From: an uncultured Lachnospiraceae bacterium
Lineage (GTDB): Bacteria; Bacillota; Clostridia; Lachnospirales; Lachnospiraceae
Direction: 5' to 3'
Assembly: GCA_910588875.1 (NCBI GenBank)
Contig: CAJURT010000003.1
Coordinates: forward strand, 92,319 to 156,318
DNA length: 64,000 bases
Part shown: positions 51,861 to 61,999 of the stretch, one piece after another
Position numbering within the stretch: position 1 is the first letter of the stretch
How the letters are laid out: every line of letters starts with the position of its first letter
Made by a program: the position numbers and the translations under genes
Notes under the pieces: model-generated
What the model was told of the DNA's origin: nothing
Database searches by the model: none
The model's input: only the letters and a program-made list of their open reading frames with translations

Positions 51861-52835
51861 ATGAGATATTCAGAGTTGACGTTCCAAAAAGATTCCGTTT
51901 TTCTTGTAACCGGAGGTGCTGGCTTTATTGGTTCTAATCTTTGTGAGGCGCTTTTGGATATGGGTTATCAAGTTCGTTGCCTTGATAATCTTTCTACCGG
52001 AAAGCAGGAAAATGTAGATTTGTTTATGGAAAGACGGGGGTATTCTTTTATAAAAGGAGATATCACGGATTTACATACCTGTATGGAAGCCTGCAAAGGT
52101 GTAGATTATGTTTTGCATCAAGCGGCTTGGGGGAGTGTGCCAAGAAGCATTGAGATGCCTTTGTATTATGAGGAAGTAAATATTCGAGGTACTTTAAATA
52201 TGATGGAGGCAGCGAGACAGCAGAGGATAAAAAAATTTGTTTATGCTTCCAGTTCTTCTGTCTATGGGGATCATCCTGTGCTGCCGAAAAAAGAAGGGCA
52301 AGAGGGAAATCTCCTCTCTCCATATGCTTTAACGAAGAGGGTAGACGAAGAATATGGAAAATTATATACAAAGTTTTATGGCTTGGATACTTATGGCTTA
52401 AGGTATTTTAATGTGTTCGGCAGGCGCCAAGATCCGGAAGGGGTTTATGCAGCGGTTATTCCTAAGTTTATTAAGCTTTTATTAAACAATGAACAGCCCG
52501 TTATCAATGGTGATGGAAGACACAGCCGGGATTTTACTTATATTGAAAATGTAATTGAAGCAAATCTAAAAGCTTGCTATGCATCTCATGAAGCTGCCGG
52601 AGAAGTCTTTAATATTGCCTATGGAGACAGGGAATATTTAATAGATATTTACTACCATCTGGCAAAGGCATTGGGAAAAGATATCGAGCCTAAGTTTGGA
52701 CCGGAGCGAAAAGGAGATATAAAACATAGCAATGCAGATATATCCAAGGCAAAAAGATTATTAGGCTATGAGGCAGAATGGGATTTTGAAAAGGGAATTG
52801 AGGCGGCCATTGAGTGGTATAGGGAGAATTTGTAG
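51861..52835 (+). CDS. UDP-N-acetylglucosamine/uronate 4-epimerase, TviC/WbpP type
   Basis: This 324-aa extended short-chain dehydrogenase begins with an NAD-binding FLVTGGAGFIGSNLCEAL. The catalytic Ser-Ser and Tyr-x3-Lys are in YASSSSVYGDHP and SPYALTKRVDEEY near residue 155. The AAWGSVPRSIEMP phrase is typical of the WbpP/TviC subgroup, which accepts N-acetylated and 6-oxidised UDP sugars. It should invert C4 between gluco and galacto forms. The ribosome binding site is AGAGAGGGAG. It follows the internal terminator and so should depend on antitermination for expression. Confidence 0.9.
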   Translation: MRYSELTFQKDSVFLVTGGAGFIGSNLCEALLDMGYQVRCLDNLSTGKQENVDLFMERRGYSFIKGDITDLHTCMEACKGVDYVLHQAAWGSVPRSIEMPLYYEEVNIRGTLNMMEAARQQRIKKFVYASSSSVYGDHPVLPKKEGQEGNLLSPYALTKRVDEEYGKLYTKFYGLDTYGLRYFNVFGRRQDPEGVYAAVIPKFIKLLLNNEQPVINGDGRHSRDFTYIENVIEANLKACYASHEAAGEVFNIAYGDREYLIDIYYHLAKALGKDIEPKFGPERKGDIKHSNADISKAKRLLGYEAEWDFEKGIEAAIEWYRENL

Positions 52836-52867
52836 TGAATTTAATGAATTGATATGCGAGGCGAGGA

Positions 52868-53992
52868 ATGATAAAAATATTGTTTTTTTTGCCTACTTTG
52901 GCAGGTGGGGGAGCAGAACGAACCATTGTAAATATTGCAAATGGATTAGATAAGGATAGGTATGATGTATTTGTAGTAGTCATTGATCGGCCAAACAGTG
53001 GAAAATATAAAGATGCTTATTCGGGGCTGTTGAATCAAGAGATACATCTCATCAATCTTGCAATTCCAATAAAGTATTTGAACTATCCTAAAATAGCATA
53101 TAAGACCAGAAAAGCCATAGAAAGAATAAGTCCAGATATTGTAATGAGTACAATGCTAAAAACAAATGTTTTAATTATTATTGCGCTTATATGCAGCAAA
53201 TTCCATGGAAAGTGTATCATTCGTGAAAGTAATAACCGTTCAGTTGAGATAACAAGTAGTTTTACAAAGAAGTTTATAAGAGAACTTTATAACAGAGGCT
53301 CGGATAAAATAGTAGCCCTCTCAGAGGGAGTTAAATATGATTTAACTTATTACTTCGGGATCAAACCATCAAAAGTAAGGGTTATTTATAATCCAATTGA
53401 TTTAGAGAATATTGAAAGGAAAAGCCAAGGCTACATTAAGCAATCTTCCACAGATGTTATAAAAATAATAGCAGTGGGAAGGCTACATCCCCAAAAAGAC
53501 TATCCAACAATGATCAGAGCCTTATCAGAACTTAAAGGAAACTACAAATTTGAAATGAAAATCCTTGGAACAGGGCCATTAAAAAAAGAAATAGAAGAAT
53601 TAATTCAGGAACTGGGGATGGAAGGAATGATTTCCTTATTAGGTTTTAAGGATAATCCATACCAATTTCTTGCTCAGTCCGATATTTTTATCTTATCTTC
53701 TGCATGGGAAGGATTCGGGCATGTGATTGTTGAGGCAATGGCATGTGGCGCGGCAGTTATAGCTACAGATTGCAATTATGGGCCCAGAGAAATAATAACA
53801 AATGGTGAAAATGGAATTCTTGTACCAATAGGAGATATAAAAGAACTAAAAGAAGCTATAGAAAAGGTTATGACAAATAATAATTTAAGAAAAGAACTAA
53901 CGGATAATGGAAAAAAAAGAGCAAAAGACTTTGATAAAAAGATAATAGTTCAGGAATATATGGATCTATTTGAGAACTTAGTCCAGGAATAG
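52868..53992 (+). CDS. Glycosyltransferase family 4 protein
   Basis: The 374-aa GT-B enzyme has PTLAGGGAERTIVNIANGL at the N-terminus, the nucleotide-sugar site IIAVGRLHPQKDYPTMIRAL near residue 200, and the retaining-enzyme motif SSAWEGFGHVIVEAMACGAAVIATD near residue 279. It adds one sugar to the growing lipid-linked repeat unit on the cytoplasmic face. Donor and linkage are not predictable. It starts after GCGAGG, 32 nt past the epimerase. Confidence 0.9.
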   Translation: MIKILFFLPTLAGGGAERTIVNIANGLDKDRYDVFVVVIDRPNSGKYKDAYSGLLNQEIHLINLAIPIKYLNYPKIAYKTRKAIERISPDIVMSTMLKTNVLIIIALICSKFHGKCIIRESNNRSVEITSSFTKKFIRELYNRGSDKIVALSEGVKYDLTYYFGIKPSKVRVIYNPIDLENIERKSQGYIKQSSTDVIKIIAVGRLHPQKDYPTMIRALSELKGNYKFEMKILGTGPLKKEIEELIQELGMEGMISLLGFKDNPYQFLAQSDIFILSSAWEGFGHVIVEAMACGAAVIATDCNYGPREIITNGENGILVPIGDIKELKEAIEKVMTNNNLRKELTDNGKKRAKDFDKKIIVQEYMDLFENLVQE

Positions 53993-54023
53993 TTTGTTAA
54001 TGTTGATTAGAAGTGATAAGGAT

Positions 54024-55130
54024 ATGACATCAATGAAATTATTATATATCGCAGATAGAGGGTTTGCAAGATATGGTGGTCGATATTTTTTTTCCAGGCC
54101 AAATTATGTAAATACAAATCTTTATAAAAAGTATTTTGATGAAATAGTTTATATTGCACGTAATGATAATTATAACAGTACTTTTTATCCGATGGAAGAG
54201 CGTGCTAAAGTTGCGCTTTTAAGAAAAAATGATTTTAAAGGGTTAAGGCATACGTTAAAAGAATGGGAAGATCAATATGATGCTGCTTTGCTGATTAGTG
54301 ACGTTTATGGTTTTTTCGCAATTAGGCAGTTAAACAAACTCAATAAAAAATCTATAGCCTATTGTGGTGCGGATCCATTACAACTTTATCTTTCTAAACA
54401 TTCATTTTTATCAGTTATTAAGGGATATGTTTTATATGTAATTAAAAGAAAAATAGTGTCTCATGCTGATTACGTACAATATTGTACAGAAATTCTTTAT
54501 AAACGTTATCCGTGCCGATGTAAAAAATTGATATGCTCTAATGTTGAAATAAAAGTATACGATAATGTATTAGAAAAGCGTTTGAAAAAAATATTAGATG
54601 GTGACAAGTGTAAGGTTATCGGTTTAATGGGAAGAGTAGTAAAAAATAAAGGAATTGATATTGCAATTCGCGCATTGTCGAGATTAGGGAAGGAATACTC
54701 ACTTGAAATTGTTGGAGAAATGGATACGCAAAATTGGAACGATTATGTGATTAAATATGGTGTACAAAATAGGGTGACTTTTTTAGGATATATTTCTGAT
54801 GGAGATAAGATAAATGAATGGTTAGACAATATAGATGTATACATTCAGCCAAGCCGCTCAGAAGGTCTGCCACGTTCTGTAATTGAAGCCATGGCACGCG
54901 CTTGCCCAGTGGCTGCGAGTAATGTGGGAGGAATTCCAGATCTAATCGACAATAAGTATTTAAGTAATCCTGAAGATGACCAATCACTTGCGGATAATAT
55001 TTTAAAACTTATGGGAAATAAAGAGCATGCATTAAATCAGGCGGAGGTGAATTTTGAAAGATCAAAAGAATATAGTATTGAAGTGAGGAACCAGAAACTC
55101 GAAAATTTTTACAAGAACATAAAAAAATAG
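54024..55130 (+). CDS. Glycosyltransferase family 4 protein
   Basis: The protein of about 368 aa has a GT-B fold. LLYIADRGFARYGGRYFFSR opens it; the donor-binding region is KVIGLMGRVVKNKGIDIAIRAL near residue 195 and the GT4 motif is PSRSEGLPRSVIEAMARACPVAASN near residue 280. The start is uncertain: ATGs at 54000, 54024 and 54033 are in frame. 54024 has AAGGA just upstream, and 54033 begins directly with the conserved MKLLYIAD. It is a further repeat-unit transferase of the EPS locus with unknown donor. Confidence 0.85.
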   Translation: MTSMKLLYIADRGFARYGGRYFFSRPNYVNTNLYKKYFDEIVYIARNDNYNSTFYPMEERAKVALLRKNDFKGLRHTLKEWEDQYDAALLISDVYGFFAIRQLNKLNKKSIAYCGADPLQLYLSKHSFLSVIKGYVLYVIKRKIVSHADYVQYCTEILYKRYPCRCKKLICSNVEIKVYDNVLEKRLKKILDGDKCKVIGLMGRVVKNKGIDIAIRALSRLGKEYSLEIVGEMDTQNWNDYVIKYGVQNRVTFLGYISDGDKINEWLDNIDVYIQPSRSEGLPRSVIEAMARACPVAASNVGGIPDLIDNKYLSNPEDDQSLADNILKLMGNKEHALNQAEVNFERSKEYSIEVRNQKLENFYKNIKK

Positions 55131-55155
55131 AAAATACATTTTTAGAGGAATAGAG

Positions 55156-57060
55156 ATGTGTGGAATTGCTGGCTTTTGCAATATACAAAGAGGATGGTAT
55201 GAACATATCCAATCTATGAATAATGCCCAAATATCAAGGGGGCCTGACAACAATGGAATTTGGTCGAATGAGGATAAAACGGTTGTATTTGGCCATCGCA
55301 GGTTATCTATACTGGATTTATCTGACAATGGAAATCAACCAATGATATCACATGATAAAAGATTTGTAATTTGTTTTAACGGAGAAATATACAACTACAA
55401 AACAATAGGTGAATTAATTGGGCTTGATGATAAGATGTCGCTGTCAGATACCAGAGTGCTTGTTGAAGCATTTAACAAATGGGGTATTAAAAAGACTTTA
55501 TTGAATATTAAAGGAATGTTCTCTATTGCTTTATACGACCGCGACAAAAACGTTGTTTATTTAATGCGTGATAGGATGGGGGAAAAACCTTTATATTATG
55601 GAAAGGTTGCGGGAGGGTTTGTTTTTGCAAGTACAATAAACGCAATAAGGGCAAATGATTTTGTGGCAAATAATATTGATTTAAATGCCCTCTCATTATA
55701 TTTTCGCGGTGGATATATACCAAGTCCTTATAGTATATATAAAGATATATATAAATTAGGAGCAGGTGAAATATTAGAATACAAAGTGAAAGTGAATGAA
55801 TTTAATATTTGGAAATACTGGGATCTAAATGAAATTGCTAGAAAGAAGGAACTCTTTACAGGTACTTATGTTCAAGCCAAATCAGAATTGCATAATTTGT
55901 TAAAAAAATCTGTTAGAGATCAAATGGTTGCGGATGTCCCAATTGGTGTTATGCTTTCGTCAGGAATAGATTCTTCGCTTATTACAGCATTAATGTCTGA
56001 GCAGTCAATAGGAAAAGTGAAGAGTTTTTCAATTGGATTCGAGAGCAATTCATTGAAAAATGAAGCACCTTTTGCAAAAAAAATTGCAAATCATATTGGG
56101 ACAGACCATACCGAATTAATTCTCAGTGATGGAGATGCAGCAGAACTCATTCCTTCGATGCCATCAATTTTTGGAGAACCTTTTGGAGACATCTCACAAA
56201 TTCCAACATGTTTGGTAAGTCGCCTTGCTAAAAGGAGTGTGAGCGTTGCTTTAACAGGAGATGCAGCGGATGAATTGTTTTGTGGTTATTTGAGTTATCC
56301 AAAGTTTAGAAAGTTATGGCAAATATTACATTTGATGCCGGGCTTTGCAAGAAGTTTATGTGGCAAATATGTAGAAAATATGGCAAATCTTAGAAAAAAG
56401 ACGAGATTAGAACTTTATGGGCATCTTATGCAGGCAAGCAGCATCGAGGATATGTACAGAAGGTATTTTGTATATGGAAATTACTCTGACCAGATTATTA
56501 ATAAAAACGAGGAGAATTTATTAGATGTTTTGGATAATTACCCATCAAATAATTTAAAGGATAGCATAGAAAGTATTATGCTGCTTGATCAAAAGATGTA
56601 TCTTGTGGATAATAATTTAACCAAAGTGGATAGAAGCGCGATGAGTGTTTCTTTAGAAACGAGGGTTCCATTTTTAGATAAAGATATTGTTGAGTTTTCA
56701 TGGACATTACCGCTATCATATAAGTTGGAAAAAGGGATTTCAAAAAGAATACTGAAAGATATTCTTTTTGAATATGTTCCTAAAAACTTAGTTGACTTGC
56801 CAAAACGAGGATTTACAATACCGATTCATATTTGGTTAAGAAGTGGAAAATTACGGGATTGGGCTGAGGATTTATTCTCTTCAGCTAATTTGGCGAATTA
56901 CGGATATTTAAATGCTGATATAATTCAACAGATGTGGAAGCAATTTATTGATGAGGGATTTTGGAATAAAAGAATATGGTATTCTTTAATGTATCTTCAA
57001 TGGGATTTGAATAATTATTTGCCAAATCTGCCAGATAGTAGGGAAGAAACGAAGTTCTAG
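55156..57060 (+). CDS. Asparagine synthase-type amidotransferase (AsnB family)
   Basis: The 634-aa protein has a glutamine amidotransferase domain with the nucleophile Cys2 (MCGIAGFC, and the RGPDNNG segment). A synthetase domain follows, with the ATP pyrophosphatase loop MLSSGIDSSLITALM near residue 270 and SVSLETRVPFLDKDIVEF near residue 500. Enzymes of this family in EPS loci often amidate a carboxyl group. Here the predicted hexosaminuronate from the TviB/TviC pair is a natural acceptor, which would give an uronamide. That is inference; ordinary asparagine synthesis is the alternative. The start follows AGAGGAAT. Confidence 0.88.
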   Translation: MCGIAGFCNIQRGWYEHIQSMNNAQISRGPDNNGIWSNEDKTVVFGHRRLSILDLSDNGNQPMISHDKRFVICFNGEIYNYKTIGELIGLDDKMSLSDTRVLVEAFNKWGIKKTLLNIKGMFSIALYDRDKNVVYLMRDRMGEKPLYYGKVAGGFVFASTINAIRANDFVANNIDLNALSLYFRGGYIPSPYSIYKDIYKLGAGEILEYKVKVNEFNIWKYWDLNEIARKKELFTGTYVQAKSELHNLLKKSVRDQMVADVPIGVMLSSGIDSSLITALMSEQSIGKVKSFSIGFESNSLKNEAPFAKKIANHIGTDHTELILSDGDAAELIPSMPSIFGEPFGDISQIPTCLVSRLAKRSVSVALTGDAADELFCGYLSYPKFRKLWQILHLMPGFARSLCGKYVENMANLRKKTRLELYGHLMQASSIEDMYRRYFVYGNYSDQIINKNEENLLDVLDNYPSNNLKDSIESIMLLDQKMYLVDNNLTKVDRSAMSVSLETRVPFLDKDIVEFSWTLPLSYKLEKGISKRILKDILFEYVPKNLVDLPKRGFTIPIHIWLRSGKLRDWAEDLFSSANLANYGYLNADIIQQMWKQFIDEGFWNKRIWYSLMYLQWDLNNYLPNLPDSREETKF

Positions 57061-57104
57061 TTTATTAATTTTGGTACTATTGATAGATTGAGTAGGAAAA
57101 ACTT

Positions 57105-58223
57105 ATGTTGCCTTATATTTATGTTGGAATTTTGGTTGTTAATATAGTTGCTTTTTTGAGTAAACCCCAAAATAATAGATATATTTGTTTCTTTACCGAG
57201 TTATTTATTATTCTGTTTGTTGCAGGGAAAAGATATACAGGAAGTAGGATAGCAGCAGATTTGTATAATTATTCTGTGAATTATTATAATCCTGTTAAAT
57301 ATTTTAAAATTTCCCCGGCTTACAGCATTCTTTCGGCAGTTGGGTTAAAATTGGGTTTGGATTTTTATGCGTTTTATACAATATTAATTGCTTCTGTTTT
57401 GATTGTTGAGTTTAGATTTATAAAAAGAGAACAAAGTAATTTACATTTGATTTATATTTCTTATTTGTTATATTTTATATTAATCCCAATGGATTTGCTT
57501 AAGAATCAATGTGCCTTTTTGATCTTTTTGTTAGCATTTCCGTATTTATTAAAAGATAATAAGTATGAAAATATAAAATTTATATTAGCTATGTTAGGCG
57601 CTATTTTGTTTCATTATTCTTATGTATTATTTTTTTTGTTGTTTTTAGGAAAAACGAGAATAGGGCAAAAAAGCTATAAAATAGCGCCTACATTAATTGT
57701 TTCTTTTTGTGTAATTCTTGTGCTAACAAAGCAACAAGGTATAATTGGAAAATTAATCATTCATTTATTGCTCTTCTTCCCCCCAAATATAGAAAATAGG
57801 TTTTCAAGATATTTAAGAACACAAACTTATCTGAGTTCTTTAGGGGTGATTTTGATTTATTTGATAGCACTTATTTTGGTGAATTATTGGAAAAAAATTA
57901 TGCGCACTATGATAATTGGGAATAGTGGTGTTGCTGTTCAGCCTGCAAAACTTGTAAGCCTCATAAATTGGGGAGCAGTATATATCCCCTTATTAATGGT
58001 TAATTTTACTATGCATAGATTTATCAGAGATTTAACGCTGGTTGCTATTATATTTTGCGGAAAAGGGACACTGGATCCTAAGTCGAAATTAAAAGACAGA
58101 CTTTTGATTTTGAATGGTGCAGTTGCAATTAGTATTGGTTGGTTTTTGTTGGATATTATAATTCAAGGCTATTGGAAAGATTTTTTAAGTAACTTCTTTG
58201 TTAATGTATACATGGATTTTTAG
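57105..58223 (+). CDS. EpsG-family polysaccharide polymerase
   Basis: The 372-aa membrane protein has about ten hydrophobic segments. It carries the EpsG-like N-terminal pattern FVAGKRYTGSRIAADLYNYSVNYY, followed by a long loop and helices. Such proteins are Wzy-type polymerases that join repeat units on the outer face of the membrane. The base composition is strongly AT-rich. Its position between the glycosyltransferases and the flippase fits a Wzx/Wzy pathway. The family is divergent, so the polymerase call rests on topology, the motif and context. Confidence 0.82.
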   Translation: MLPYIYVGILVVNIVAFLSKPQNNRYICFFTELFIILFVAGKRYTGSRIAADLYNYSVNYYNPVKYFKISPAYSILSAVGLKLGLDFYAFYTILIASVLIVEFRFIKREQSNLHLIYISYLLYFILIPMDLLKNQCAFLIFLLAFPYLLKDNKYENIKFILAMLGAILFHYSYVLFFLLFLGKTRIGQKSYKIAPTLIVSFCVILVLTKQQGIIGKLIIHLLLFFPPNIENRFSRYLRTQTYLSSLGVILIYLIALILVNYWKKIMRTMIIGNSGVAVQPAKLVSLINWGAVYIPLLMVNFTMHRFIRDLTLVAIIFCGKGTLDPKSKLKDRLLILNGAVAISIGWFLLDIIIQGYWKDFLSNFFVNVYMDF

Positions 58224-58242
58224 AATAATAGGGAAAAGTAAT

Positions 58243-59766
58243 ATGAAAATAGCGAGAAAAAGGAATACAATAACAGGAAGCATATGGGGAATTCTGAACC
58301 GATCATTTTGTATTATTTTACCTTTTATTATCAGAACAATAATTATATATAAATTCGGTGAACAATACTTAGGGTTAAATAGTCTTTTTACGTCGATTTT
58401 AAGAGTACTTAGTTTATCAGACCTTGGAATAACGAGTGCCGTTGTTTACTATATGTATAAACCCATTGCAGAAGATGATTATGAGACTTTATCTGCGTTG
58501 ATGCTGTTATATAAAAGAGTATATTTTGTTATAGGGATTATTATCACAGTTATTGGATTGTTGCTCATTCCTGTTTTACCAAAACTGATTAACGGAGACT
58601 ATCCGCCAGAAATTAATATTTACATTTTATATATAATTTACTTAGTGAACACAAGTGTGAGTTATTTCTTTTTTGCATATAAGGAGTGTATTTTAACTGC
58701 ATATCAGAGAAATGATATTATCAATATAGTTAGATTAGTAACATATGGTATTCAGTTTTTGGTTCAAATAGTTATTTTGCTTGTTTTAAAAAACTATTAT
58801 ATGTATACTGCCATAATGATTATTTCTACCTTATCCAGAGGGTTTCTGAATTCATTTATAGTTAATAGAAAATATCCTTTTATAAAATGTTGCGGAAGGC
58901 TTGATAAAAAAGCAATTGGTGATATCAAATATAATATGTTTGGGATAACATTGGAGAGGGTATGTACAGTATCGAGGGGGACTTGTGATGATATAATTAT
59001 TTCTGCATCTTTAGGTTTATCTGCGTTAACGGTATTTGATAATTATTATTACATTTTAAGTGCGGTATCATCTATTATGACAGTAATTGAAGGGGCTTTA
59101 ATTGCAGGGGTAGGAAATAGTATTGTAACAGAGACCATAGACAAGAATTTTTATAATTATAAGAAGATCAATTTTATATACATGTGGTTAGCGGGTTGGT
59201 GCTCAATTTGTATGATATGCTTATACCAACCATTTATGAGACTTTGGGTCGGTTCGAAACTGATGATTAACAGATTTTCTATGATATTATTTTGTGTTTA
59301 TTTTTTGGTTGCATCTTTATCATCTGTATCTAATGTTTATTCAACAGCAGCAGGATTATGGTTTAAAATGAAAACAAAATCTATTCTTGAAGTAGTATTA
59401 AATTTGGTTATGAATATAATTTTTGTGAATTTTTTTGGTATTAACGGAATTTTAGTGGCGACTATTATTACACTGCTCTTTATTAATTTCATTTATGGTT
59501 CAAAAGTACTATTTGATAATTACTTTATAGGAATATCCATAAAGGAAATAATTATTATACAAATCAAAAATGTTCTTTTGACGATTTTTATAGCGGTACC
59601 CACTTATTTATTGACGTTATTTTTTAAAAACAAAAATGGCTGGATAAGTATTATCATCCCACTTATTATTTGTTTAATTATCCCTAATCTATTATTTGCT
59701 ATTTTACTAAAAGATAATATATATTTTAAGGAATATAGAAGTTCTTTGAAAAAAATTATAGGCTAA
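58243..59766 (+). CDS. Wzx-type oligosaccharide flippase
   Basis: The 507-aa protein has 12 or more hydrophobic segments and the MATE/polysaccharide-transporter pattern: RNTITGSIWGILNRSFCIILPF at the start, YLGLNSLFTSILRVLSLSDLGI, and KYNMFGITLERVCTVSRGTCDD near residue 230. It should move the lipid-linked repeat unit to the outer leaflet. I chose the ATG at 58243 after AGGGAAAAG; the frame extends upstream into the epsG-like gene. Confidence in the family is high. Confidence 0.9.
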   Translation: MKIARKRNTITGSIWGILNRSFCIILPFIIRTIIIYKFGEQYLGLNSLFTSILRVLSLSDLGITSAVVYYMYKPIAEDDYETLSALMLLYKRVYFVIGIIITVIGLLLIPVLPKLINGDYPPEINIYILYIIYLVNTSVSYFFFAYKECILTAYQRNDIINIVRLVTYGIQFLVQIVILLVLKNYYMYTAIMIISTLSRGFLNSFIVNRKYPFIKCCGRLDKKAIGDIKYNMFGITLERVCTVSRGTCDDIIISASLGLSALTVFDNYYYILSAVSSIMTVIEGALIAGVGNSIVTETIDKNFYNYKKINFIYMWLAGWCSICMICLYQPFMRLWVGSKLMINRFSMILFCVYFLVASLSSVSNVYSTAAGLWFKMKTKSILEVVLNLVMNIIFVNFFGINGILVATIITLLFINFIYGSKVLFDNYFIGISIKEIIIIQIKNVLLTIFIAVPTYLLTLFFKNKNGWISIIIPLIICLIIPNLLFAILLKDNIYFKEYRSSLKKIIG

Positions 59767-59789
59767 AGAATGAGAAAGGAAGAAAGTCT

Positions 59790-60761
59790 TTGGATATCAG
59801 ATATGTTGTTTTCAGACAAAAAGGAGAATATGGATGGGTAGAAAATCTTGAGTTAGAAGAGCATGAGGATGTTATGATCAATAGAGAAGTTAAGGGTAGA
59901 ATTTTAAATGGAATTCATCGTTTTCATACAGCGGTAAGAACTAATAAGTATTTTCAAATCCCATTCCAAATGTTTTGGTTTAAATACTATTTGGATGAAG
60001 AAAAGTTAAATTCTAAGAGTAAACTAATATTTCTATTTGAAGACGGTTCGGTAGCAAGTTTTAACCCCCAATATTTAGCGTATATCCGGTGTAATTATCC
60101 AAATGCATATTTAGTATTTGCAGCATTTAATTCATCCTTCCGGTATTCTAAAAAGAAATTAAGGTTTATAGAAGATAATTATGACTATATTACATCATTT
60201 GACCGCAAAGATTGTTTAGACAGAGGGTGGGGATTTTATTCTGGGATATATAGTAAACTCTCTGATTTGGAACCGGATGATGAATACGAATCCGATCTTT
60301 ATTTTGCAGGGGCGGATAAGGGGAGATTGCCACTGATTTATGAAGTTTATGATCGAATGGCGGCTTTGGGATTGAAATGTGATTTCACAGTTACTGGGGT
60401 TAAAGAGCAGGATATTAGATCAGATACAAAAATAACATTTAATAAATGGATTGATTATAAAGAAGTTTTGAAGAAAACATGTAAGGCACGCTGTTTGCTA
60501 GATATAATACAACCCGGACAAGATGGTGAAACATATCGTCAAAATGAGGCAGTGGCTTATGGGGTTAAGCTTATTACAAATTATCAAAATGTATACCAAG
60601 AAAGATATTATAATCCTAAACAAATGCAGATATTTACAAGAGCGGATGATATTGATGTGAGTTTTATTAAAGAAGATTATTCTCATAAAGACTTTCCGTA
60701 TAATGGGTGCCTGGCACCATATAATAGATTGCTTTGGCTAAGGGATCAGTTGAATATTTAA
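59790..60761 (+). CDS. Probable EPS glycosyltransferase, CgeB/LPS-type
   Basis: The 323-aa protein starts at a TTG (59790), 7 nt after AAAGGAAG; no in-frame ATG offers a better context. It has no signal or TM helix. Residues about 180-300 contain DLYFAGADKGRLPLIYEVYDRM and LLDIIQPGQDGETYRQNEAVAYGVKLITN, which resemble the C-terminal donor half of GT-B enzymes found in lipopolysaccharide loci. No classic GT motif is complete, so this is a likely but not proven glycosyltransferase. Its neighbours (flippase before, aminotransferase after) support an EPS role. Confidence 0.7.
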   Translation: MDIRYVVFRQKGEYGWVENLELEEHEDVMINREVKGRILNGIHRFHTAVRTNKYFQIPFQMFWFKYYLDEEKLNSKSKLIFLFEDGSVASFNPQYLAYIRCNYPNAYLVFAAFNSSFRYSKKKLRFIEDNYDYITSFDRKDCLDRGWGFYSGIYSKLSDLEPDDEYESDLYFAGADKGRLPLIYEVYDRMAALGLKCDFTVTGVKEQDIRSDTKITFNKWIDYKEVLKKTCKARCLLDIIQPGQDGETYRQNEAVAYGVKLITNYQNVYQERYYNPKQMQIFTRADDIDVSFIKEDYSHKDFPYNGCLAPYNRLLWLRDQLNI

Positions 60762-60817
60762 TTGGTCTTTTTTGTTGCAAGAGAATTATGTAAAAAATAA
60801 TGGAGGATGAAAGAAAA

Positions 60818-61948
60818 ATGATTAATGTGATGCAACCAGCGCTTGGTGAGGAAGAACTTAAAAGAATAAGCGAAGTGTTTGAATCAAATTGGCTGGGAAA
60901 AGGGAAATTAGTATCTGAGTTTGAAGAAAAATATGCAAAGCATCTTGGGACAACCGGTAGACATGTCTTATCGACAAATTGCTGTAGTGAAGGATTATTT
61001 TCCTCGATGTATTTATGTGATATTAAGCCAGGCGATGAGGTGATTTTACCGACTATCAGTTTTATTGGTGCAGGAAATGCGGTTTGCGCAAATGGTTCAA
61101 AGATGGTTTTATGTGATGTTGATAAACGGACATTAAATGCGAGGGTTGAAGATATTGAAAAGGTGATCACCAAAAAAACAAAGGCTATTTTATTGCTTCA
61201 TTTTGGTGGTATTCCATGTGAAATGGATGGAATTATGGAACTGGCAGAAAAATATCGTCTTAAAGTGATTGAAGATTGTGCGGCGGGGGTTAGTTCAAAA
61301 TATAAGGGGAGACCTCTTGGAACATTTGGTGATATAGGGATGTGGTCTTTCGATGCGATGAAAATCCTTGTTTGTGGTGATGGGGCAATACTCCACTTTA
61401 AGGATCCGGAATTGAGGGAAAGGGCAGAGAAATATTTATATTTTGGATTAGAGACTAAAAGCGGTTATGAAAATAGTGTAGCACAGAAATGGTGGGAGTT
61501 TGATATTTCTTGTTATGGGCATAGGGCTGTAATGAATGATATAACAGCAGCGATGGCTCTTGAACAGTTAAAAAAAGTCCCAATGTTTATAGAAGAAAGA
61601 GAAAAAGTCCATAATTTTTATAGTTGTAATTTGAAAAATATTAGTTGGATTGATCTTCCCTTACCAATTCCTGAATATTGCACAACATCATACTATTTTT
61701 ATCATATTCAATTAAAAAATGGAAAAAGGGACGAATTAGCGTATTATCTTCGTCAAAATGGGATCTATACTACCTATCGCTATTTTCCATTACATAGAGT
61801 TAAAAAATACAGAAATAGTGGAAGATTTTATAACGCTGATTATGCAGCGGATAATACTCTTTGTCTTCCCATACATCAAAGTTTAACTTGTGATAATTGT
61901 GCATTGATTGTTGATAAGATTAAAGAATTTGGCAAGAAATACTGTTGA
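60818..61948 (+). CDS. DegT/DnrJ/EryC1/StrS aminotransferase
   Basis: This 376-aa PLP enzyme transfers an amino group to a keto-sugar nucleotide. Family features are NVMQPALGEEELKRISEVFESNWLGKG, the STNCCSEGLFSSMYLC cofactor pocket, VIEDCAAGVSSKYKGRPLGTFGD and the Schiff-base lysine in SFDAMKILVCGDGA. I chose the ATG at 60818 because GGAGG lies 11 nt in front; the ATG at 60800 overlaps that site. It should make a 4-amino (or 3-amino) sugar, which the acetyltransferase-like protein at 62000 could then acylate. The keto precursor enzyme may be the epimerase/dehydratase domain of the 47609 fusion. Confidence 0.92.
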   Translation: MINVMQPALGEEELKRISEVFESNWLGKGKLVSEFEEKYAKHLGTTGRHVLSTNCCSEGLFSSMYLCDIKPGDEVILPTISFIGAGNAVCANGSKMVLCDVDKRTLNARVEDIEKVITKKTKAILLLHFGGIPCEMDGIMELAEKYRLKVIEDCAAGVSSKYKGRPLGTFGDIGMWSFDAMKILVCGDGAILHFKDPELRERAEKYLYFGLETKSGYENSVAQKWWEFDISCYGHRAVMNDITAAMALEQLKKVPMFIEEREKVHNFYSCNLKNISWIDLPLPIPEYCTTSYYFYHIQLKNGKRDELAYYLRQNGIYTTYRYFPLHRVKKYRNSGRFYNADYAADNTLCLPIHQSLTCDNCALIVDKIKEFGKKYC

Positions 61949-61999
61949 AAATTTTCCAATGGAGAAGAAGCAATCGAGATTATAAATGAAAGCGAGTGT